DNA of 8,181 nt from Chloroflexota bacterium (GTDB lineage Bacteria > Chloroflexota > Anaerolineae > Aggregatilineales > Phototrophicaceae): contig JAEVZT010000155.1 in assembly GCA_023392115.1 (NCBI GenBank), forward strand, positions 1 to 8,181, given 5' to 3'. The notes beneath the pieces were generated by a model. That model saw only the letters and a program-made list of their open reading frames with translations, was not told where the DNA came from and did not search any database. Both the position numbers and the translations under genes were made by a program. This document shows positions 1-6,668 of the stretch, one piece after another. Numbering within the stretch: position 1 is the stretch's first letter; each line of letters starts with the position of its first letter.

Positions 1-1500
1 GTGTACCGGCGCTTGCTTGGTCACTTTGAACGATCGCTTGACGCGGTCATACACCTGCCGATTAATCAGAATTTCTCTGGGCTGCGCATGCGCCATCAGC
101 CGCGCTGCCAGATTGACCTCGTCGCCCATCACAGTGTATTCGCGCCGCGCTTTCCAGCCGACTTCGCCGGCAAAGATGCGCCCCTGCGTGATGCCGATCC
201 GCTGCGTGATCAGCGCGTCGTGCTGGAGCGATGGCGGCAGTTCGTCCCGCAGGTCGGCGTTGAACCCCTCAAGCAGTTGGTTTATCTCCAGCGCCGCGTC
301 GACTGCCCGGTCAGCATCATCGACGTGTGCGACCGGCACGCCGAACGTCCCGAGCAGCTTCACGCCCAACTGGTACGGGTCGGTACGGGTGAGCGTACCG
401 CCGCGAGTCGTAATCGCCCGCTGGACGAGGTTGTAATAGCGCTCTGTAAGCGACGCGACGAGATCAAGCTGCTCTTCACCCCATTTGTCGAGCAGGTCTG
501 CAAAGCCCGTCGCGTGAATGAACAGGGTCGTGGCGAAGCGGTTCTCGCTCCGCAAATGGTAGTCACCGCTGAGGACGAGTTCGTGCAGCACGGCCGGGGC
601 GACATATGGCGCAACCATCTCGACCCGGTCAAATGCCTGCTGAAGTGCCTCGTAAAGCGTTTCCGGCGCGTGGTCGAACAACGCCGCCGTTTTCGGTCGG
701 CGGCGGCGCAGCATCTCGAATTCGTAGTCGCTCAGGCGGTCGCCGAGGTCGTCGACAATCTGGTAAAACCCCTGCTCCAACGGACGGAGCGTGAACGTGC
801 CGCCGATGAGGTCTGCCAGCGCCTGATCGATGATTACGTCGTCGCGCACGCCGACGGCTTCCGCCTGCATCGCCCTGCCCGGCAGCGTTCCCTGCGTGAT
901 ATGGTCGCGCTGGACGGCACTTCCGACAAGCACCTCAAACAGGCGTCCACGAGCGATGCCGATCGACATTTGCAGTTCAAACGCGTGGCGACGTCCAAGT
1001 AGATCGAGCAGGCGCGGATCGCTGATCGGCTGGAAACGCTTGATCGCGCGCTGCATACGCAGCCCCGTTCGGATAGCTTTCGAAGCGTCGCCGCCGTCGC
1101 CGGGCGCGGCGGGGAAGAACGCCAGCAGCGCATCGCCGGCGAACTTCAGCAGCTGTCCGTCCGATTTCGCCAAGATTTCGAGCATTGCCGCGAAGTAATC
1201 GTTCATGACCAGCGTCAGGACTTCAGCGCCATCGCTGCTATTGGTCGTCTGAAGGCGCTCTGACAGCGCCGTAAACCCTGACACATCAGCGAACAGGAAG
1301 GTTCCTAGACTTAACGCGCGGTAATCCGGCGCGCGCTCGATCTCCTGTTCGATGTACAGTGGCACGAACGATGCCAGCGCTTTATATAGGCTGTTAAGGT
1401 GCTGGATCGCCTCGCGTATCACGTCCGGATTGGTGAGCGTGTCCAGACGATGGGCGGGCAGAAATCGGCACAATTGATCGAAGGATACGGCATTCATCAT
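1..1500 (-). CDS. Tandem class III nucleotidyl cyclase, soluble adenylyl cyclase (sAC)-like, 3' end outside window
   Basis: Predicted to make cyclic nucleotide (probably cAMP from ATP) in the cytoplasm. The frame is open from ATG at 1500 to the window edge (500 codons, no stop), so the C-terminus is missing. Domain 1 (about residues 66-225) has FADVSGF with D72 and KFAGDALLAFF with K119 and D123, the two metal-binding Asp. Its transition-state Asn and Arg positions are G208 and Q212. Domain 2 (about 320-500) has FIHATGF (H329 in place of the first Asp) and V380 in place of the second. It keeps EYTVMGDEVNLAAR with T456, N463 and R467. No membrane segment or signal peptide is seen. Order, spacing and motifs resemble mammalian sAC C1-C2; sAC relatives often carry ATPase and TPR regions after C2, which here would lie off-window. 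ATG 1500 (followed by a second ATG at 1497) has only a weak GGA upstream. An in-frame GTG at 1548 is an alternative start. The cyclase family is certain; catalytic activity and substrate are inferred. Confidence 0.93.
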   Translation of the reverse strand, partial: MMNAVSFDQLCRFLPAHRLDTLTNPDVIREAIQHLNSLYKALASFVPLYIEQEIERAPDYRALSLGTFLFADVSGFTALSERLQTTNSSDGAEVLTLVMNDYFAAMLEILAKSDGQLLKFAGDALLAFFPAAPGDGGDASKAIRTGLRMQRAIKRFQPISDPRLLDLLGRRHAFELQMSIGIARGRLFEVLVGSAVQRDHITQGTLPGRAMQAEAVGVRDDVIIDQALADLIGGTFTLRPLEQGFYQIVDDLGDRLSDYEFEMLRRRRPKTAALFDHAPETLYEALQQAFDRVEMVAPYVAPAVLHELVLSGDYHLRSENRFATTLFIHATGFADLLDKWGEEQLDLVASLTERYYNLVQRAITTRGGTLTRTDPYQLGVKLLGTFGVPVAHVDDADRAVDAALEINQLLEGFNADLRDELPPSLQHDALITQRIGITQGRIFAGEVGWKARREYTVMGDEVNLAARLMAHAQPREILINRQVYDRVKRSFKVTKQAPVH

Positions 1501-1532
1501 CGGGCTCGTCCGTGTGCTCGCTGTGTTCGAAG

Positions 1533-1548
1533 GTGGACTATTGTCCAC
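1533..1548. promoter_or_regulatory. Perfect inverted repeat in the cyclase leader (possible operator)
   Basis: GTGGAC and GTCCAC form a perfect 6-bp inverted repeat around TATT. It lies between the proposed cyclase start of transcription (near 1596) and its ATG at 1500. It could bind a dimeric regulator or fold as a small RNA hairpin with a four-base loop. No T-run follows on the minus strand, so it is not a typical terminator. The alternative GTG start at 1548 falls within it. Function unknown. Confidence 0.4.
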
Positions 1549-1582
1549 AACCAGAATAAACGATTTCTCATTGAATCCTACG

Positions 1583-1610
1583 TTGCATTTCGACCTCGCG
1601 GGAGTATAGT
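1583..1610 (+). promoter_or_regulatory. Sigma-70-type promoter candidate for the RND gene
   Basis: A -35 box TTGCAT (1583-1588) and a -10 box TATAGT (1605-1610) are separated by 16 bases. Transcription would begin near 1617, giving a leader of about 54 bases before ATG 1671. The -10 box shares four bases with the oppositely directed -10 box of the cyclase promoter, so the two promoters probably compete. Assigned from sequence match only. Confidence 0.5.
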
Positions 1611-1631
1611 ATCTGGTGATATTCGTCACAA
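1603..1631 (-). promoter_or_regulatory. Sigma-70-type promoter candidate for the cyclase gene
   Basis: Read on the minus strand, -35 TTGTGA (1631-1626) and -10 TATACT (1608-1603) are separated by 17 bases, a near-ideal spacing. Transcription would start near 1596, about 96 bases before ATG 1500. The -35 box overlaps the right half of the CRP-like site at 1615-1630, so binding there would be expected to block this promoter. Confidence 0.55.
1615..1630. promoter_or_regulatory. CRP/FNR-family binding site candidate
   Basis: GGTGA-N6-TCACA matches the established CRP consensus TGTGA-N6-TCACA at 9 of 10 specified bases. It is centred at 1622.5, overlapping the cyclase -35 box and the predicted start of transcription of the RND gene. 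Either position is more typical of repression than activation. The neighbouring gene encodes a probable adenylyl cyclase, which makes a cAMP-responsive regulator plausible. The recognition sequence of the host's own CRP-family proteins is not known from this window. Confidence 0.4.
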
Positions 1632-1670
1632 ACCAGTAAACAACAACGTGTAACAGGGACAATCAAATCG

Positions 1671-4600
1671 ATGAAATCGCTATTTAGTGGATTGACCTCG
1701 CTATCGCTTCGATTCCGTGCCGTGACTCTGGCACTCGTCGTGCTCGTGTCGATCGGCGGCGTGATCGGGGTCACGCAGATGAAACAGGAATTGATCCCGA
1801 GTATTGAGTTCCCCCAGACGATCATCCTCGCTCAAGCGACGGGGATGTCGAGCGAACAGGTACTGAACGTTATTACGACCCGCATTGAAGAAGCGCTTGA
1901 CGAGATCGATCAAGTTGTCAACCTCGAATCGCAGACAACCGGGGCATTTGGCGCGGTCATCACAGCGCGAAGCGACTTCGGCAATGACCAAAGCCGTGTG
2001 CGCGCCGAGATCGCGCGGGCGATCGACAGCGTCTGGCTGCCAGCGCGACGGTTGCAAGCCGCCGATGGTGAGGAACCGCAGGCATTCGCGCGCCGACTGC
2101 TCGCCGACCTCCCTGCCGACGTGCTAATCTACCTGCACGAAAGCGACGGCAACTTCCTATTCCAGATTTCGCCCGAAGTCTGGAACGCCCTCTCGCCGGA
2201 CACGGTGCGAACGGTGCTGGCGTACCTCGCCGCGCAGACGAACGAACTTGACGGCAATCCGCTGCGCCAACTGGTCGAACACGAAGTGCTGCCCATCCTT
2301 GAAAACATCCCGCAGGTGGCGAGTGTTACGGTCGCCGGCGGTCAGCTTCTTCCCGGCGAAGGCGAGAACGATGCTGCCGCAGCCGCACAGACAGTACAGG
2401 AGAGTTTGCTCTTGCAGCTCACGCCCGAAGCGTGGGCTGCCGCCTCCGCGAAAGTCGAAGGGCTGACGACGCTCGATCAGAACGCGGTTGAAACGCTGCG
2501 CGACGTCGAGGTTGAAATCCCTGAAGGTGTCCCCGCGCTTCCGCAAAGCTGGCACATGGATCGCTTCAAGGATGCCCGCGACCTGACTGAGCTGCGGACG
2601 CTGACGCGCTCGACGGGCGCGGTTTTCAACAGCTTTGTCAACAACGGCGTGATCGTCGGCGCGCTCGGTCAGACCGACGATTTGACCCCTGAAGATGTCA
2701 CGCGGCTTCTCGCTATCGAACCGACGCTGGTTGAAGCTTTCGAAGCTGATCAGCTCGTCGCCATGTCGGATGAAGTTTTCGCCGTCATTCCAGAGGAATT
2801 TATCGCCGATCTTGACGGCTTCACGCGCGACGAGCTGGCAGCCAAAGCGCTCGCCCGCGCGATCAGCGGCGAAGAAGTCGATCCCGCGCCGGTCGATCTG
2901 CCGCAGTCGTGGCGCATCCAGCCACCGCAGTTGATCACCTTTAGCTTTGACGACCTGCCGCTGGCAACGTTCAGCATCGCAGGTACAGCACCGAGCAGCG
3001 CTCCCGCTGCGGAAGCGCCAGCCGAGGGCGATTCTGTCCCGACGCCCGAAGCCGAACCCGCCGAAGGTGACCAACCGGCGGCGCGGGACATCCCTGAAGG
3101 ACCGCGCCTGCCGCTCGCCTTCAGCCTGATCGGCACGTTCATCGGGCTGGAACTCAACAGCGCCGATGACTTAATCGATGTCCAGCTTCCCGAAGACCTC
3201 GCCGCGCAGTTCGGCGGTGGCGAACTTGACGCCGCCCAGCTTCTCAATTTCCTGCTGCTGCTTGACAACCCGGATGCGCTGCCTGAGGGCGCGCCCAGCC
3301 TGTCAATTCCCGGAGGCGCCGCCGGCTTGATTCGCGGCTTGAGCGCCGACGCGATCAGCTTCATCGCCGAGCACGATCCCGACTTCCTTCCGGCGCTGTC
3401 CGCCGAAGTCTACGACGCATTCTCCAACGACGTGCTGGCGCTGCCGAACGTCGCGCCGCCGCTCGACAGCGTCTGGAACGCGCTTTCAAACCAGCCGCAG
3501 TTCGACGAAACGCCGCTCGCCGGCGCGCAGGACATCGTCGACATTGGCGGTGGGCAGCCTTCGCGCGTCCTCAACACGATCAATGAGAATGTGCCGGAAC
3601 AGTTCGCGGGTTATGAAGTCCGGCTGTTCGACAGTTTGACGCCCGGAATCATTCGTTTCTTCATGTTGCGCGAGCCTGACTTCTTCAGCAGTCTCGCCTC
3701 CGACGTGCTGACGAAGTTCGCCCCCGAAACGATCGCGATGATCCCCGAGGAAGCCCTCGCTGCGCTGCCCGAAGGCGTGAGCGCTGAATTGCGCGCGATC
3801 GCGAGCGGCGAAGCGCCGTCGGCGGCGGAACAGCTCGCGGCGCTCTACACAACCGACGTGCCGCCCGCCGATCCGAACGCGCCTGCCCTTTCAAGCGACT
3901 GGCAGTTCATCGGCGATTTCATCGGCGCGGAACTCGACACGGCTGACGACCTATTCCGCTTCTACAGCGGCGCAAGCAGTTTCATCAACGGCTTGTTCAC
4001 GTCGGCGCAAGGCGCGTCGTTCGCGCCTAACCTGATCGGTAGCTTGTCGCCGGAAGCGGTCGCCTATATCGTCGAACGCGAGCCGGGCTTCTTCAGCGAC
4101 CTGCGCCCCGAGGCGATGTCGATGTTCGCGCCGGAGGTGGTGGCGACGCTGCCCGCAGAGGTACAGGAACAGATCGCGACGGGCGCGGAACCGTTCACGC
4201 CGACCGCCGCTGTTACGCGTCTCAATGGCAGTTCAAGCCTCACAGTCACCGTCTACAAGACCGACGACGCCAACAACGTCGAAGCCTATCACATTGTCGA
4301 GGACGCGCTCCACGCGATCGACGAGGCGAACCAGAATATCACCGTCGGCGTCGCCTTTGAACAGGCGAGCTTCACCGAGGAATCGATCAGCGGTGTTGCG
4401 AGAGCAGGCGGTCTGGGCGCGGTCTTTGCCGGGATCGTCATCCTTGTGTTCCTGAGCAGCGGCGTTTGGTCACGACGCCCGCGTCAAATAGCCGGCGCAG
4501 TCTTGATCGTGCTCTTCCTCGGCGCGCTGCTGCTGCTCGTCATGTCCAATCTCGGCGCGGCAGGAGGCGATTTCAACCGCGCGTTCGAAATGACCGACAC

Positions 4601-6566
4601 CGTCGTCCGCGTCCTGCTCATCATCGGCATGGTTGTCGGTTTCGTCGTCCTGCTGTACCCGGGCAACATCGCTTACCCTGCGTGGCGCTGCACCCTCGTG
4701 ACGGGCGTCAGCATTCCGCTGTCGGTGCTGATCGCATTCGCGGCAATGAACTGGATGTCGCCGCTGATTCACGGCTGGCTCGCACCGCTGGCAGCTGACT
4801 CGCCGTTGGTCGCCTTCATCCTGCGCCTGTTCCCGGAGAGCATCACGCTCAACATCATGACGCTCTCAGGCTTAACAGTCGCCATCGGTCGCGTTGTCGA
4901 CGACTCGATTGTCGTACTTGAGAATATTTTCCGTCACGTTCAGGAAGGCGAGAACAAGCGGCGCGCGATCATCGAAGGCACGCGCGACGTATCGGTCGCC
5001 ATCTTCGCCGCAACCGTCATCACCGTCGTCGTCTTCCTGCCACTGGGATTGACCGGCGGCATCATCGGCGAGTTCTTCTTGCCGTTCGGCTTGGCGGTGA
5101 CGTACGCCCTTGTCTCGTCGTTCATCGTCGCCGTCACCGTCGTGCCAGTGATGGCTTACCTGCTGCTCGATCAGCGCGAGATCTCCGAAGAAGAACATAC
5201 GTGGCTTGAGCGCCTGTATCTGCCGCTGCTGCGCTGGTCGCTGGCGCGCGGCTCGCACCGGGCGATCGTCCTCGGCATCGCCGGCTTGAGCCTGCTGGTT
5301 GGTCTCGCGCTGTTTGCATCCCGACCGATGGCGTTCCTCCCCGCCTTTGGCGAGCCGCAGATTGGCGTCTCAGTCTCGCTTCCTGCCGGGACAAAGATGG
5401 TCGAAACCGACGAGTTGATCAGGGAGTTTGAAGCCTACATTAAAAGCGATCTGCCGCAACAAGACGTTACCGCCGTCCAGACGACGATCGGCAGCGGCGG
5501 CGGGCTGGAAACGATGATTCTCGGCAGCAGCGGCGTCAGCGAGAACATCGCCACAATCAGTATCGGCGTGTCGGATCAAAGCCGACTCGACGCGCTAACA
5601 CAGGAAGTTCGTGTCGCAGCCGAGCGCATCTTCGGTCAGGATCACGTCACCGTGTCCGGCGCGTCTCTGAGCGAACAGGGGCTCGGCGGCTTCGCGCTCG
5701 TGCTGTCGGGACCGCAGGAAGACCTGATCGCCGTTAACGACCGCGTCATCGAAACGCTCAACGGGGTCGAAGGGCTGGCGAACGCGGCAAGCAGTTTCGG
5801 CGCGCTCGGCACGGGCGGCGAAGCGGCTGACGCACCTGCGACGTACATCCGCGTCGATCGCGCGTCCGCAGTCCGATTCACCGCCGAACTAGAAACTGAA
5901 AACACGCTCGGCGTGACCAGCGCCGCCAAGAGCGCGATACTGGCGATGCCCGACCTGCCGCAGACAGTCGCGGTCAGCGAAGGTTTTGAGACGCAGATGC
6001 AGACGGAAGGCTTTGCCAGCCTCGGCACGGCAATGGGGATCGCCGTCGTGCTCGTCGTGCTGATCCTGATCGTCACGTTTGGCTCAGTCGTTCACTGGCT
6101 AGACATCATCCTGAGCATTATCGTGGCTCCGGTCGGCGCTGCCGTGCTGCTGGCGCTGACTAACCGCGTCCTCGGCATTTCGGCGATGATCGGCTTACTC
6201 ATGCTGATCGGCATCGTCGTCACCAACGCCGTCGTCTTGATCGACAGGGTTCAGAGCAACCGGCGCGAACGCCACATGTCCGTCCATGACGCACTCGTCG
6301 AAGCCGGTGGACGGCGTCTGCGCCCGATCCTCATGACGGCGCTGGCGACAATCGGTGCGCTCATTCCGCTGGCGATCGGGCTGTCGAAGGGCGCGATCAT
6401 CGCCGCCGAACTCGGCACGGTCGTGATCGGCGGTTTGTTCAGCAGCACGCTCTTGACGTTGATCGTCGTGCCGGTCGCGTACATCCTGCTCGACCCGATC
6501 CACCGCCGCTTCTCGTTATCGCGCGAGAAGGCGCAAGAGCAGCAGCCCAGTAAAGCCGAAGTCTAG
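1671..6566 (+). CDS. Giant RND-superfamily efflux permease (HAE/SwrC-like) with repetitive extracytoplasmic insertion
   Basis: A proton-driven export permease of the cytoplasmic membrane; substrate unknown. It has 1631 residues against roughly 1030-1070 for typical members. TM1 is at about 17-36, followed by a porter segment beginning ELIPSIEFPQT (40-50). TM2 starts only near residue 915. The intervening 880 residues hold the normal porter parts plus about 570 extra residues with repeated modules. Porter sequence resumes near 842-910. Two additional hydrophobic segments (about 940-960 and 977-998) lie between TM2 and TM3. TM4 carries the conserved acidic pair D1077/D1078 in GRVVDDSIVVLEN. TM10 reads GIVVTNAVVLID, with T1518 where AcrB-type pumps have Lys; this Thr form is known in Gram-positive SwrC-type pumps. 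The second extracytoplasmic loop (about 1222-1450) is short and seems to lack the docking subdomain. The tail after TM12 is short and charged. AGGGA at 1655-1659 is a suitable ribosome binding site for ATG 1671. No fusion protein or outer-membrane channel gene adjoins it. Confidence 0.93.
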   Translation: MKSLFSGLTSLSLRFRAVTLALVVLVSIGGVIGVTQMKQELIPSIEFPQTIILAQATGMSSEQVLNVITTRIEEALDEIDQVVNLESQTTGAFGAVITARSDFGNDQSRVRAEIARAIDSVWLPARRLQAADGEEPQAFARRLLADLPADVLIYLHESDGNFLFQISPEVWNALSPDTVRTVLAYLAAQTNELDGNPLRQLVEHEVLPILENIPQVASVTVAGGQLLPGEGENDAAAAAQTVQESLLLQLTPEAWAAASAKVEGLTTLDQNAVETLRDVEVEIPEGVPALPQSWHMDRFKDARDLTELRTLTRSTGAVFNSFVNNGVIVGALGQTDDLTPEDVTRLLAIEPTLVEAFEADQLVAMSDEVFAVIPEEFIADLDGFTRDELAAKALARAISGEEVDPAPVDLPQSWRIQPPQLITFSFDDLPLATFSIAGTAPSSAPAAEAPAEGDSVPTPEAEPAEGDQPAARDIPEGPRLPLAFSLIGTFIGLELNSADDLIDVQLPEDLAAQFGGGELDAAQLLNFLLLLDNPDALPEGAPSLSIPGGAAGLIRGLSADAISFIAEHDPDFLPALSAEVYDAFSNDVLALPNVAPPLDSVWNALSNQPQFDETPLAGAQDIVDIGGGQPSRVLNTINENVPEQFAGYEVRLFDSLTPGIIRFFMLREPDFFSSLASDVLTKFAPETIAMIPEEALAALPEGVSAELRAIASGEAPSAAEQLAALYTTDVPPADPNAPALSSDWQFIGDFIGAELDTADDLFRFYSGASSFINGLFTSAQGASFAPNLIGSLSPEAVAYIVEREPGFFSDLRPEAMSMFAPEVVATLPAEVQEQIATGAEPFTPTAAVTRLNGSSSLTVTVYKTDDANNVEAYHIVEDALHAIDEANQNITVGVAFEQASFTEESISGVARAGGLGAVFAGIVILVFLSSGVWSRRPRQIAGAVLIVLFLGALLLLVMSNLGAAGGDFNRAFEMTDTVVRVLLIIGMVVGFVVLLYPGNIAYPAWRCTLVTGVSIPLSVLIAFAAMNWMSPLIHGWLAPLAADSPLVAFILRLFPESITLNIMTLSGLTVAIGRVVDDSIVVLENIFRHVQEGENKRRAIIEGTRDVSVAIFAATVITVVVFLPLGLTGGIIGEFFLPFGLAVTYALVSSFIVAVTVVPVMAYLLLDQREISEEEHTWLERLYLPLLRWSLARGSHRAIVLGIAGLSLLVGLALFASRPMAFLPAFGEPQIGVSVSLPAGTKMVETDELIREFEAYIKSDLPQQDVTAVQTTIGSGGGLETMILGSSGVSENIATISIGVSDQSRLDALTQEVRVAAERIFGQDHVTVSGASLSEQGLGGFALVLSGPQEDLIAVNDRVIETLNGVEGLANAASSFGALGTGGEAADAPATYIRVDRASAVRFTAELETENTLGVTSAAKSAILAMPDLPQTVAVSEGFETQMQTEGFASLGTAMGIAVVLVVLILIVTFGSVVHWLDIILSIIVAPVGAAVLLALTNRVLGISAMIGLLMLIGIVVTNAVVLIDRVQSNRRERHMSVHDALVEAGGRRLRPILMTALATIGALIPLAIGLSKGAIIAAELGTVVIGGLFSSTLLTLIVVPVAYILLDPIHRRFSLSREKAQEQQPSKAEV
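2682..4187 (+). repeat. Divergent protein repeats inside the RND insertion
   Basis: A motif of about 40-47 residues recurs at residues 338, 557, 656 and 792 of the RND protein. It begins LSPEAV or a variant (LTPEDV, LSADAI, LTPGII), continues with a core such as REPDFF, REPGFF or HDPDFL, and ends with FAPEVVATLPAEV-like sequence. Copies at 656 (nt 3636) and 792 (nt 4044) are closest to each other; the copy at 338 is most diverged. Two copies are preceded by a second shared element, FIGLELNSADDL (near 490) and FIGAELDTADDL (near 750). The repeats are seen at protein level; DNA identity is low, so the duplications look old. Confidence 0.75.
2988..3104 (+). other. Pro/Ala/Glu-rich linker within the RND insertion
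   Basis: Residues 440-478 of the RND protein are almost entirely Ala, Pro, Glu, Gly, Asp and Ser, including AEAPAEGDSVPTPEAEPAEG. No hydrophobic core or secondary-structure pattern is visible. It probably forms a flexible acidic tether in the extracytoplasmic region, separating an N-terminal block of the insertion from the two clearest repeat modules that follow. Confidence 0.8.
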
Positions 6567-6578
6567 GCGCAGCGGTGG

Positions 6579-6610
6579 AAACAAAAAGGGACACGTCTCG
6601 CGTGTCCCTT
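6579..6610 (-). terminator. Rho-independent terminator of the alpha-oxoamine synthase gene
   Basis: A perfect 10-bp stem, AAGGGACACG (6586-6595) with CGTGTCCCTT (6601-6610), encloses a 5-base loop. On the minus strand the stem is followed by TTTTTGTTT, the classical intrinsic terminator form. It sits about 60 bases after the stop codon of the minus-strand gene ending at 6669. In the plus direction the stem is followed by only two T before CAAG, so it would terminate the RND transcript less well. Confidence 0.85.
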
Positions 6611-6626
6611 CAAGTCTGAGCTTTTT

Positions 6627-6649
6627 GGGGCGAACCGCTGGTTCGCCCC
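6627..6649. terminator. Second perfect hairpin between convergent genes
   Basis: GGGGCGAACC (6627-6636) and GGTTCGCCCC (6640-6649) form a perfect 10-bp G+C-rich stem with loop GCT. On the plus strand it is followed by only two T, and on the minus strand by A-rich sequence, so it is not a canonical terminator in either direction. It may still stop or protect the RND transcript ending at 6566, or be a copy of a dispersed intergenic palindrome. Confidence 0.5.
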
Positions 6650-6668
6650 TTGAGTACCTGAAGCTGCC

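Noticed and set aside
1..1002. Long plus-strand open frame of about 333 codons
   Set aside because: It lies opposite the cyclase gene, whose motifs are unmistakable on the minus strand. Its own translation is rich in Arg and His and resembles no protein, as expected of an antisense shadow in G+C-rich DNA.
1548..1569. KSFILVVDN upstream of the cyclase start, resembling the first strand of a response-regulator receiver domain
   Set aside because: Only about nine residues match. No receiver domain follows, because the frame goes straight into a short Ser/Thr/Pro-rich stretch and then the cyclase N-terminus, and the match lies in a leader with promoter signals.
2157..3074. Minus-strand open frame of about 305 codons
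   Set aside because: It is antisense to the RND gene, whose plus-strand frame is continuous and has repeated protein motifs here. The minus-strand product is Arg-rich and not protein-like.
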